From contig OZ245062.1 in NCBI GenBank assembly GCA_965224785.1, positions 3,534,001-3,598,000 on the forward strand: a stretch of DNA of 64,000 bases, in the 5' to 3' direction. Source of the DNA: JALSNL01 sp036479585 (GTDB taxonomy: Bacteria; Bacteroidota; Ignavibacteria; Ignavibacteriales; Melioribacteraceae). The translations under genes and the position numbers were made by a program. Numbering within the stretch: the first letter of the stretch is position 1; every line of letters starts with the position of its first letter. A model generated the notes under the pieces. That model worked only from the letters and a program-made list of their open reading frames with translations, did not search any database and had not been told where the DNA came from. Below are positions 1-8,163 of this stretch, piece by piece.

Positions 1-353
1 GAATGATTCTTGCTCAAGTATATCAAGAAAAAGAACAATTAGATTTAGCTGATGAGCAATATAAAATTCTATTGGATAAATTTGGAAATGATAAAAAGTA
101 TGCACACATTTATAATGTATATGGTTATAGACTAATAAGTCTAAAAAAATATAATGAAGCAATTGAAGCTTTCAAAAAGCAAGTTGAACTAGTTCCAAAT
201 AAAGCAAATAGTTATGACAGTCTTGGAGATGGATATAGAAAAGCTGGGAAACTAAAACTTGCAATGGAGCAGTATAAAAAAGCTTTAGCGATCGATCCAA
301 ACTTTGAAGCATCAAAAGATAACCTGGAAGAATTGGAAGATGAATTAAAATAA
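1..353 (+). CDS. TPR-repeat protein, C-terminal part (5' end off window)
   Basis: The reading frame is open at the left edge, so this is the C-terminal end of a longer protein; the ATG at 3 is probably internal. The visible 116 residues hold two clear tetratricopeptide repeats (about residues 33-66 and 67-100) with the usual pattern of small and aromatic residues and the 'A..DPN' end. A helical remnant precedes them and an acidic tail follows. TPR units are protein-protein interaction scaffolds, so no enzymatic role can be read. The next gene starts 14 bases after the stop, so it is probably co-transcribed with the ABC exporter. The full protein could be a peptidase or a regulator with a TPR tail. 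Confidence 0.8.
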   Translation, partial: MILAQVYQEKEQLDLADEQYKILLDKFGNDKKYAHIYNVYGYRLISLKKYNEAIEAFKKQVELVPNKANSYDSLGDGYRKAGKLKLAMEQYKKALAIDPNFEASKDNLEELEDELK

Positions 354-367
354 ATTTAGGAATTGTT

Positions 368-1300
368 ATGAATGCACTAGAAGTAAAAAACTTAACTAAA
401 ACTTTTGATGGAGTTAAAGCAGTTGATAGTGCTTCTTTCGAAGTTCCAGAAGGTTCTATCTTTGGACTCATAGGAAGAAATGGAGCTGGCAAAACAACAA
501 CCATCAGAATGATGATGAATATTTACTTGCCCGATAGCGGTGAAGTAATTTTACGTGGAACAAAAGTTGGACAAGAATTTAAAAACAAAGTAGGCTACTT
601 ACCTGAAGAACGTGGCTTATATAAAAAAATGAAAGTTCTTGAAACTCTTCTATTCTTTGCTGAGATAAAAGGTGTAACTGGTAAAGATGTTGAACAGAAA
701 GCTTTAGATTATTTAGAAAGATTTGATTTGCTAGATAGAAAAGATTCTAAAGTTGAAGATCTTTCAAAAGGGAATCAGCAAAAAATTCAATTTATTTCTA
801 CTGTTTTACATAACCCCGAATTTATAATTCTTGATGAACCGTTTTCAGGATTAGATCCAATAAATACTAATCTATTGAAAGAAATTATTTTAGAAAAGAA
901 ACAAGAAGGCAAAGTAATTATTCTCTCAACTCACCTAATGGAGTTTGCAGAAAAAATGTGTGACCACATTGCTATGATTGACCATGGACGAATTATTCTT
1001 AATGGTTCTCTTGAAGAAATAAAATCAAAATATGCTCAACAAAATATTAGTTTTACTTACAATGGAGACATTTCATTCTTAAATAATAATCCTATTATAG
1101 AAAAAATTTCTGATTACGGAAATACAACTGGAATAAAAGTTAAAGATTCATCACACATACAACAACTGTTAAAATTACTTATTGAAAATGAAATTGAAGT
1201 GAAAAATTTTAATGCAAATGATATTTCGCTCCAAGAAATATTTATTGAACTTGCCGGCAACGAAGAAGATATTATTGCAAAGGAGGTAAGCAATGCTTAA
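368..1300 (+). CDS. ABC transporter ATP-binding protein (NatA-like)
   Basis: This is the nucleotide-binding subunit of an ABC-2 type exporter and is predicted to energise the permease encoded next. Walker A is GRNGAGKTT (residues 36-44), the signature is LSKGNQ (132-137), Walker B is IILDEP (153-158) and the switch histidine lies in STH (187-189). The roughly 90-residue C-terminal extension matches the DUF4162-type tail of NatA-like ATPases. The stop overlaps the permease start by 8 bases, which indicates translational coupling. NatA/NatB systems are known for sodium or drug export, but the substrate here cannot be read from sequence. Confidence 0.93.
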   Translation: MNALEVKNLTKTFDGVKAVDSASFEVPEGSIFGLIGRNGAGKTTTIRMMMNIYLPDSGEVILRGTKVGQEFKNKVGYLPEERGLYKKMKVLETLLFFAEIKGVTGKDVEQKALDYLERFDLLDRKDSKVEDLSKGNQQKIQFISTVLHNPEFIILDEPFSGLDPINTNLLKEIILEKKQEGKVIILSTHLMEFAEKMCDHIAMIDHGRIILNGSLEEIKSKYAQQNISFTYNGDISFLNNNPIIEKISDYGNTTGIKVKDSSHIQQLLKLLIENEIEVKNFNANDISLQEIFIELAGNEEDIIAKEVSNA

Positions 1301-2561
1301 TTATAGAATCCTCGGAATACTAAAAAGAGAACTTAGAGAAAAACTATTCTCAAAAGCTTTTATAATTATGACTTTGGCTATGCCAGCATTGATGTTTGTG
1401 GTTATTGGCTTCCAAACACTTATAATGTCTTATGATGGTGATGAAGATACAAACATTGAATTCATTACTGAATCACAAAAATTAACAAGTAATTTTAAAG
1501 ATGAATTTTCGCAACTACCATTTATTAAAAGTGGGTATTACAGTCTAACATATTCCACTTTATCAAAAGAATCTTTAAAAGATTACATTGATGAAAAAAG
1601 AATGGACATGGTAGATGAAAATTTAACTGGTATAGTTTTTATCCCCAATACTGCCTTGGAAGATAAAAAAATTGAATACTATGCAAAGACTCCAAAAAAT
1701 ATTACTGTAACTCAAAAACTTAGGAAACATATTAATAAAGTTTTGGTTAACAATTACTTTAATGATAAAGAATTATCAAAAGAAGATTTATCCTTTGCAA
1801 GAAAAGGTGTTGATTTTACAGGATTAAAAGTAACGAAGGATGAAAAAATTGAAGAAGAAGGTTATGGCAATATGATTCTTGCTTACCTTTTTACTTTTCT
1901 ACTTTACATAAGTCTTATGATGATTGGACAAATGACAATGCAAACTGTTATGGAAGAAAAAAACAGTAAGGTTGTAGAGGTTCTTTTGTCTTCTGTAAGT
2001 AGCAAAGAATTTATGACCGGAAAAATATTAGGTGCATCAATAACTGGAGTTGTACAAATGGCAGTTTGGTTGTTGCCTTTAGTTCTTCTTTCCTTTACAG
2101 CTTGGTTCTCTCTTCCGGAAAATTTTTCGGTTAGTGTTACATTTGGTCAACTAGCATATTATCTATTTAATTTCTTTTTAGGACTTGTTACATTTCTTGG
2201 TTTGTTCGCTACTCTTGGCTCCATATTTGAGACTGCTCAAGAAGCACAATCCGGTATGTGGCCTATTATGATGCTGATTATGATTCCTTTTTTTATAGCA
2301 ATGTCAATGTCAACAAATCCCGCAAACCCAATAGCAGCAGTTGCTTCCATGCTTCCCTTCGCTTCTATTATTGTTATGCCAGCTAGAATAACTCTTATTG
2401 ATGTTCCAATGTGGCAATTGGCTCTTTCACTTATTGTTAGCATTGCAACAATAATTTTGATCTTTCCACTTGCTGGCAAAATAATTCAAGTTGGCATTTT
2501 ACGTACTGGTAAAAAGCCAAAGTGGAGCGAAGTTATTAAGTGGTTGAAGTATAAATATTAG
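1293..2561 (+). CDS. ABC-2 family transporter permease (NatB-like)
   Basis: This is the membrane subunit partner of the preceding ATPase. It has one N-terminal membrane segment (about residues 20-45), then a long soluble extracytoplasmic region to about residue 185, then a cluster of about five to six membrane segments. This is the NatB / ABC2_membrane_3 architecture. The motif 'VMEEKNSKVVEVLLSS' sits in the cytoplasmic coupling region and is typical of this family. A strong SD (AAGGAGG) lies 5-6 bases before the ATG, inside the end of the ATPase gene. The C-terminus is basic (KKPKWSEVIKWLKYKY). Substrate unknown. Confidence 0.92.
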   Translation: MLNYRILGILKRELREKLFSKAFIIMTLAMPALMFVVIGFQTLIMSYDGDEDTNIEFITESQKLTSNFKDEFSQLPFIKSGYYSLTYSTLSKESLKDYIDEKRMDMVDENLTGIVFIPNTALEDKKIEYYAKTPKNITVTQKLRKHINKVLVNNYFNDKELSKEDLSFARKGVDFTGLKVTKDEKIEEEGYGNMILAYLFTFLLYISLMMIGQMTMQTVMEEKNSKVVEVLLSSVSSKEFMTGKILGASITGVVQMAVWLLPLVLLSFTAWFSLPENFSVSVTFGQLAYYLFNFFLGLVTFLGLFATLGSIFETAQEAQSGMWPIMMLIMIPFFIAMSMSTNPANPIAAVASMLPFASIIVMPARITLIDVPMWQLALSLIVSIATIILIFPLAGKIIQVGILRTGKKPKWSEVIKWLKYKY

Positions 2562-2604
2562 ACTTAGATATACTAAAACTGATTTTGTTTTCGGATTCTA
2601 AAGT

Positions 2605-2697
2605 TGTTATCTCGAACACGCCTTTTGTAGAGAGATCTCAAACACTATTAAATTATGAGATTTCTCAATCACAAAAAACGTTCATTTCGAAATGACA
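2605..2697. repeat. Imperfect palindrome, REP-like
   Basis: A near-palindrome of about 93 bases lies downstream of the ABC operon. The outer arms 2605-2616 and 2686-2697 match at 10 of 12 positions. The inner arms 2630-2640 and 2656-2666 match at 10 of 11. The centre is 15 bases. The arm sequences (ATCTCGAA, GAGATCTCA) resemble the intergenic palindromic repeats common in Bacteroidota/Chlorobi genomes; that likeness is from memory. The rest of 2562-2840 shows no gene. Confidence 0.6.
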
Positions 2698-2840
2698 TTT
2701 ACTAAAATCCGAGAACCACTTTACGTTTAGTATATATCAAATAATATTTTTTAAAATCCAAAATGGGTTCTTTGTAATTAGTGATTAAATTATACTTTCT
2801 CATTTTCGAAAAATCAAATGTTTAGAATAATTACTTTCAT

Positions 2841-3647
2841 TTACTTAATCACAATAGTTTTTGAACTTACTGTATAAGCACTAAAATATCCAAAAGCATC
2901 ATTGCTCCAGTTTGAAGTTGGGTTGCCTGGAGATTGTGAACCAAAAGGTCCGCTACTAGATTCTGCTAATGCATCTCCAAGAGTAGTAAAATAATTGAAA
3001 ATATTTTTATCAATTGATAAAAGTTCAAAAGTTAATGAATCACCTTTTTTTATCTTTTCGTCATGAATTGGAAACCTAAAAAAATCGATATAACTTCCAT
3101 CAGTAAGTTTGTCTTCGTAAAGGAATATTCCGTTTATCTGTTTACTATTCTTATATACTTTAAATCTAGCAAATTCTTTTACCCCTGGCTTATCTTGAAA
3201 AAAGCAATGGAATCTATATTCTACTTCATCTTTAAAAGGTCTGCTTTCTCCTTCTTCGTATGTTAAACTATCCAAAATTAATCCTTCAGGCATTTTAGAA
3301 ATAGCTGTATAATTATTTTCTAAATAGGAAACCGATATTGAATACTCATTATTTGGAAAAGCAGTTAAATTTTCTGAAGTATAAATTCCAGGTTGCGTTT
3401 CTTCCAGAATAAAACTATTTCCATCAGAGCTAGAAATAGAAACTAAAGCATCAGAAATTTTTTCATAATTATTTGGATTATAAAAATCTGTTGATTGCGT
3501 TATATAAACAATATTGTCGTTTTCTAAGTTTGAAATTTTTGCTTCAATAATAATTTTAGGGGTTGTTGCGTTAATATCTATTTCAATAATTTCTTCGCAA
3601 GAAGAAAAAATTAGAACCGCTGAGAAAAGTAAAAGTATTAGTTTCAT
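2841..3647 (-). CDS. DUF4249 domain lipoprotein
   Basis: The 268-residue protein has a lipoprotein signal peptide with Cys17 after IFSS as the lipobox. The beta-rich body has features typical of DUF4249, with an N-terminal 'IEIDINATTPKIIIEA' stretch, an Ig-like fold and an 'LTDGSY' segment. DUF4249 proteins usually sit beside a TonB-dependent receptor in Bacteroidota and are thought to be its surface lipoprotein partner. Here the gene starts 18 bases after the receptor stop, so the two form one transcript. The SD is AGGAA before the ATG. Function is inferred from pairing only, and the ligand is unknown. Confidence 0.85.
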   Translation of the reverse strand: MKLILLLFSAVLIFSSCEEIIEIDINATTPKIIIEAKISNLENDNIVYITQSTDFYNPNNYEKISDALVSISSSDGNSFILEETQPGIYTSENLTAFPNNEYSISVSYLENNYTAISKMPEGLILDSLTYEEGESRPFKDEVEYRFHCFFQDKPGVKEFARFKVYKNSKQINGIFLYEDKLTDGSYIDFFRFPIHDEKIKKGDSLTFELLSIDKNIFNYFTTLGDALAESSSGPFGSQSPGNPTSNWSNDAFGYFSAYTVSSKTIVIK

Positions 3648-3665
3648 TTAAAGAATTCCTAGTTA

Positions 3666-5999
3666 TTAAAATCTGAAATTGAATGTTAATGAAGGCACAA
3701 AAGAAAATAGAGCTAGTTTAACTGCTTGAGTAATATTTGGATCTATCTCACTTTTTTCAAATGAAATTGAATATGCATTTTCTCTTCCATAAGCATTATA
3801 CAAAGAGAACGTCAAACTCATCTCCTCTGTTTGCGATCGAGTGAAGTAATACGTTGCTCCTAAATCTAACCTATGATAGTCAGGCATTCTATGCCCATTT
3901 CTTTCGGTATATAAATTTGTAATCATACCATCTACTTCATATTTTCCACTAGGAAAGGTAGCAGCATCTCCAGTGTAGTAAATCCAATTTGCAGAAAGTG
4001 ACCAATTATTATCTAAATCATAAATACCAACAATCGAGAAGTCATGTGTTCTATCATATCTGTCTGAGAATTCTTTACCATTGTTAATATTATCGAATTG
4101 TCTTTTTGTAGTGGAGAGAGTATAACCAAGCCAACCTGAAAACTTCCCTGATTTCTTTTTAACTAATAGCTCCATACCATAAGACCTTCCCTTACCAAAA
4201 ACTAATTGCGATTCAATAAAATCATTTAAGAAAATATCCGCTCCATCTTTGTATTCAATCAGATTTTGCATGTCTTTGTAATAAAATTCTATAGAAGTTT
4301 GATACATATTATTATCAAAATTTTTGAAATAACCAATTGAAACTAGATCCGAAACTTCTGGTTTAATTAGTGAAGTGCTTGGTTGCCAAATATCTAAAGG
4401 CGTTGATGTAGTTGATGTTGATAGCAAATGAATATTCTGAGTATTTCGTGCATAACCAATTTTTAATGAACTGGTTTCATCTAGTAAATAGTTTGCAGAT
4501 ATACGTGGTTCAAAATTATTATACGATTTAATTATTTCTGCATTATCATAAGTTTGTGTTTTGGTTACATCTCCGTTATCATCAAAATCATGAACATCTG
4601 CTGGACCAAATAATGTTAAATTTGTTAAACGTAATCCATAATTTATTTTGAAAAGATCTGAGACTTTCCATTCGTGACCAAAATATATTCCACCTTCAAT
4701 TGCAAATGAATCATCAACTTTTTTTGAATTTATTCCAATACTTCCTTCTGCATTAATTTCTCCAGGTCTAAAAGTATGATAAATTGTGTTTAATCCGAAT
4801 ATAAAAGTATTGTGAGTATTAAAATAATATTGTAAATCCTCCTTAAAATTCATGTCTTCAATTCCAGAACTTACAACAACAGCATTATCTTTAGTTTGAA
4901 TACTTAGATCATAATTATAATCACTATAAATAAATGTAGTGTTGGAAAACAACTTATCGCTAAAAATATGATTCCACCTAAAAGTTGCAGTAGTATTTCC
5001 CCAATCAAATCCAAATTTATTGTCAAAACTAAATACATCTCTACCTGTATAGGCTGAAAGAAATATTCTATCATTTTCTCCGAGTAAGTAGTTTAATTTT
5101 CCATTTAAATCATAAAAATATAATGAGGAATTTCCTAGTTGTTCATTACCAAGTAAAGGGAAAAACAAATCAAGATATGTTCTTCGCCCTGATAAAATTA
5201 AAGAACCTTTGTCTTCTACTATTGGACCTTCAACAGTTAATCGAGAAGAAATCAATCCAATACCGCCGGCAAATGTATAATCCTTTTTATTTCCATCTTT
5301 CATAGTTATGTCAAGTACTGAACTTAATCTACCACCATACTCAGGTCCGCTAATTCCTTTTATTACTTTTACATTTTTTATTGCATCCGAATTAAACACA
5401 GAGAAAAAACCCAATAGGTGGGATGGATTATAAACAGGAGCTTCATCAAGAATAATCAAGTTTTGATCGGACGAACCTCCACGAACAATAAAACCACTTG
5501 CTCCTTCTCCTGCAGAAGAAATTCCCGGAAGGAGTTGTATTGTTTTTAGAATATCCTTCTCACCAAACAATACCGGAACTTTTTCAATTTCTTTTATAGC
5601 TAATTCGGTTGTACCCATATTTGTGGATTTAATATTATCATCAGCTTTTTTGTCTTGAACGACAACTTCTTCAAGATTGAAAGGTGTTCCACTTATTTTA
5701 ATATCAATTTTAAGTGATTTTATTAAATCTACACTTATAATTTTTTTTTCATATCCAACATAGCTTACTTCAATATTGTATTTACCGTTTGGAATAGTAA
5801 TAGAATAAAAACCATATACATTTGAACTTGTTCCTTTAGAAATCTGCGGAACAAATATATTGGTTCCTATCATTGTTTCCCCAGTATTAGCATCATAAAT
5901 AAAACCACTTATTGTAGAAGTTTTTGATTGTTGGGAATACAATGTTGTTAATAATAACAATAGCAAAAAAAAACTTAAACTAGTTTTTGAGAGTAACAA
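3666..5999 (-). CDS. TonB-dependent receptor with carboxypeptidase-like domain
   Basis: This is an outer-membrane receptor of 777 residues. It has a signal peptide (about 1-22, ending YSQQ), then a CarboxypepD_reg-like beta-sandwich (about 28-110, 'TISGFIYDANTGETMIGTNI'). The plug domain follows (about 125-230), with the typical 'GFIVRGGSSDQNLIILDEAP' run and 'GGRLSSVLDI'. The rest is a long beta-barrel ending in an aromatic residue (FNFRF). The chosen start is a TTG with an AAGGA sequence about 8 bases upstream; no ATG fits as well and the signal peptide begins immediately. It is co-transcribed with the DUF4249 lipoprotein. The absence of a SusD partner argues against a standard glycan uptake locus. 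Ligand unknown. Confidence 0.92.
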   Translation of the reverse strand: MLLSKTSLSFFLLLLLLTTLYSQQSKTSTISGFIYDANTGETMIGTNIFVPQISKGTSSNVYGFYSITIPNGKYNIEVSYVGYEKKIISVDLIKSLKIDIKISGTPFNLEEVVVQDKKADDNIKSTNMGTTELAIKEIEKVPVLFGEKDILKTIQLLPGISSAGEGASGFIVRGGSSDQNLIILDEAPVYNPSHLLGFFSVFNSDAIKNVKVIKGISGPEYGGRLSSVLDITMKDGNKKDYTFAGGIGLISSRLTVEGPIVEDKGSLILSGRRTYLDLFFPLLGNEQLGNSSLYFYDLNGKLNYLLGENDRIFLSAYTGRDVFSFDNKFGFDWGNTTATFRWNHIFSDKLFSNTTFIYSDYNYDLSIQTKDNAVVVSSGIEDMNFKEDLQYYFNTHNTFIFGLNTIYHTFRPGEINAEGSIGINSKKVDDSFAIEGGIYFGHEWKVSDLFKINYGLRLTNLTLFGPADVHDFDDNGDVTKTQTYDNAEIIKSYNNFEPRISANYLLDETSSLKIGYARNTQNIHLLSTSTTSTPLDIWQPSTSLIKPEVSDLVSIGYFKNFDNNMYQTSIEFYYKDMQNLIEYKDGADIFLNDFIESQLVFGKGRSYGMELLVKKKSGKFSGWLGYTLSTTKRQFDNINNGKEFSDRYDRTHDFSIVGIYDLDNNWSLSANWIYYTGDAATFPSGKYEVDGMITNLYTERNGHRMPDYHRLDLGATYYFTRSQTEEMSLTFSLYNAYGRENAYSISFEKSEIDPNITQAVKLALFSFVPSLTFNFRF

Positions 6000-6061
6000 A
6001 AATAATTTCCTTATAAATTTTATTGAACGTTTGGTTATAAATTATACCTATAATTATTAAA

Positions 6062-6091
6062 ATAAAAGGACTCACAAAGGAATCCTTTTAT
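6062..6091 (-). terminator. Hairpin terminator after the Spy-like gene
   Basis: Arms 6064-6070 and 6083-6089 are a perfect 7-base inverted repeat (AAAAGGA / TCCTTTT) around a 12-base loop. On the minus strand, T-rich sequence follows. It lies 36-62 bases after the stop of the minus-strand gene 6126-6890, as expected for an intrinsic terminator. It separates that gene from the TonB receptor downstream. Confidence 0.6.
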
Positions 6092-6125
6092 TAATACTTA
6101 TCGTTTTCACAATCTAACTTATTGC

Positions 6126-6890
6126 TTAACCTCTACCAAATCCGTGATGTCCTCTTCCAAATCTTTTGTCTTTATTTTTTTGCATAACTTCTTTAAACTT
6201 CTCAAGTTGTTCGTCTGTTAAAATTTGAGCCATTTCAGTTTTTATTTCTTCAAAAAAGCCTTTCCTATTTTTCATCATTTCTCCTCTACTTAAATCTTGA
6301 TTTTTAAGTTCTTTCATTTTGTCTGCTCTTTTTTCAAATAATTCTTTTACTTGTGTTTTTTGATCATCAGACAAGTTTAATTCTGTGCTTAATTTATCAA
6401 GCCATTTTTCCATTCTTTCTTTATGAAATTCACCGCTTTCAATTTTCGCATTTAATTCTTCAAGCTTTATTTTTTGTTCAACTGTCAAAATACCTTTAAG
6501 AAACTCTTGCATCTTCTCTCTCATTTCTGCTCCTTTTTCTCTCATCCCAAAACGGTTACCTTTTCTAGATCCATGATTGCCTTTAAATTCACTTCTTTGT
6601 TGTTTCATAAATTCTTTTAATTGTTCTATTTGATCTGAACTTAAAACTAGATACTCAGTAAGTCTATCTAGTCTAGCATTAAAATCACCCATCTCATTTT
6701 CAATCAAATTATCTTTGTCTAGCACATCAGAATTACTTGGGTTTGAGTTGTTGGCAACTAGATCGCCATCTTCGCAAGCGTTAAACATAAATAAGAATAA
6801 CGATAAAACTGCAGTTAGTAAGAATAGTTTTTTCATAGAAAATAATTGATTAGAAACAGAGGGTGTGTTGTTTTTTATATTGTTTAACAT
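6126..6890 (-). CDS. Spy/CpxP-like periplasmic lipoprotein (LTxxQ motifs)
   Basis: A helical, highly charged protein with several LTxxQ-like motifs (LSSDQ, LTVEQ, LSDDQ, LTDEQ). These mark the Spy/CpxP family of periplasmic chaperones and envelope-stress sensors. A lipoprotein signal follows an internal Met19 (MKKLFLL, then FNAC). The upstream ATG at 6890 carries a strong SD (AAGGAGAAC), whereas Met19 at 6836 has none. The longer form is therefore listed even though it gives an unusually long n-region of 18 residues. The C-terminus is Arg/His/Gly-rich and could bind metal. The gene stands alone, with a hairpin terminator downstream. Function is by family only. Confidence 0.78.
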   Translation of the reverse strand: MLNNIKNNTPSVSNQLFSMKKLFLLTAVLSLFLFMFNACEDGDLVANNSNPSNSDVLDKDNLIENEMGDFNARLDRLTEYLVLSSDQIEQLKEFMKQQRSEFKGNHGSRKGNRFGMREKGAEMREKMQEFLKGILTVEQKIKLEELNAKIESGEFHKERMEKWLDKLSTELNLSDDQKTQVKELFEKRADKMKELKNQDLSRGEMMKNRKGFFEEIKTEMAQILTDEQLEKFKEVMQKNKDKRFGRGHHGFGRG

Positions 6891-7284
6891 TTTGTTCTCC
6901 TTTTTTTTAGAATGACTGTTTTATCTTTGAGATCTTTCTCCCTTCTACACATTAGACAAACCAAAGTTGTTATTTATTCCATTGTGTTTAAAAAATATGT
7001 TAATATATTTGTTGAAAGAAAAATTTATACATATGATAGTATTTTATGAAACTTCTTCGATTGGTTGTGTAAGCTTTATAAAAATTTTCTAAAAATCTAT
7101 ATACATGATGTTAGTTTCTTATTTTTGTTAAGATTCTTTAATTAAGCATCTGTATTTCTGTATATAATTCTTTATTATTGTTTCGTATTTATTTTATACC
7201 TCACTTTTAAATGATATAAATTTTGTCTATGAATTATATAATGTTTACCTGAATGACAAAAAATAATTACTATGAATTTAATAA
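6891..7284. other. Divergent intergenic region
   Basis: 394 bases of AT-rich DNA lie between two divergent genes, the Spy-like lipoprotein (minus) and the LysE-family exporter (plus). It must hold both promoters. I see no ORF of note, no strong repeat and no confident promoter or operator motif. Confidence 0.5.
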
Positions 7285-8085
7285 ATGACTGAAAGTTTTA
7301 TTACAATACTGTTACTTGGTTTGTTAGCTGGGTTTTTCTTCTCCGTACCGATTGCCGGCCCAATCAGTATATTAATAACTTCGAATGCACTTAAGGGTAA
7401 ACGTAGGTTTTGTTTACGAACAGCTTTGGGCGGGGCGGTTGTAGAATTCTTTTATGTTTTTATTGCGGTATTTGGTTTAACTTCTTTCTTTGCATACTAT
7501 CAAAATTTAATTCCTCTAATTCTAATAGTTGGTTCTTTGTTTCTTTTTTTTGTCGCTTATAAAATTATAAAAACTCAATTAACTTTAGATGATATTAAAA
7601 AAGAAAAAGTTGTAAAAGATAAGCTTGCAAACAAAGGTGGTTTTAGAACGGGAATATTATTAAACTTTACAAATCCATCTTTATTTTTAGGATGGTTTAC
7701 ATCTTCATTTTTGCTTCTGTCTTTTGCTTCTTCTGTTGGATTAAATACTGGTGGATTGGATATTATGATGAACAATAGTGTTGCATCAATTGAAGAAGTT
7801 ACTGGTAAAAAGTTTGATGGGTTAGATGAATTAAAAAATGGTTTTAGTAATGAGCAAATAAAGCCTATAGGTGAAAGTACTTTATCGCCTTTAGTATTAA
7901 GCTTAACCTATGCTGCTACTGTTGGAATTGGGAGCTATATATGGTTTTACTTACTAACACATTTTTTAATTAAGTATAAAGAAAGGTTAAAAATAGAATG
8001 GATAAATGGATTGATAAAACTTTTAGGAGTGTTCTTATTTTTAATTGCAGCGTATTTGGTTTATGAGGGAATTGTACTTTTGTAG
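7285..8085 (+). CDS. LysE-family amino-acid/metabolite exporter
   Basis: A 266-residue inner-membrane protein with about six hydrophobic segments. The N-terminal 'GLLAGFFFSVPIAGPISILITSNAL' block is characteristic of the LysE/RhtB exporter family (the proline-rich turn after TM1). A soluble insertion of about 60 residues (roughly 150-205) separates two membrane halves and is longer than in typical RhtB proteins of about 205 residues. The gene stands alone with no recognisable SD; the ATG is the first possible start. The exported substrate cannot be told. The family is fairly certain. Confidence 0.85.
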   Translation: MTESFITILLLGLLAGFFFSVPIAGPISILITSNALKGKRRFCLRTALGGAVVEFFYVFIAVFGLTSFFAYYQNLIPLILIVGSLFLFFVAYKIIKTQLTLDDIKKEKVVKDKLANKGGFRTGILLNFTNPSLFLGWFTSSFLLLSFASSVGLNTGGLDIMMNNSVASIEEVTGKKFDGLDELKNGFSNEQIKPIGESTLSPLVLSLTYAATVGIGSYIWFYLLTHFLIKYKERLKIEWINGLIKLLGVFLFLIAAYLVYEGIVLL

Positions 8086-8104
8086 CTGTTATTTTTTATT
8101 TCTA

Positions 8105-8151
8105 CTAATTTTGATTTCCACAAAACTTGTTTTCGCAGAAATCAAAATTAG
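8105..8151. terminator. Perfect 14-bp inverted repeat between convergent genes
   Basis: Arms 8105-8118 (CTAATTTTGATTTC) and 8138-8151 (GAAATCAAAATTAG) pair perfectly around 19 bases. The loop itself can pair AAAAC with GTTTT. It lies between the stops of a plus-strand gene (8085) and a minus-strand gene (8164), so a bidirectional transcription terminator is the likely role. It has no clean U-tract. Confidence 0.6.
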
Positions 8152-8163
8152 AATCTTTCCAAA

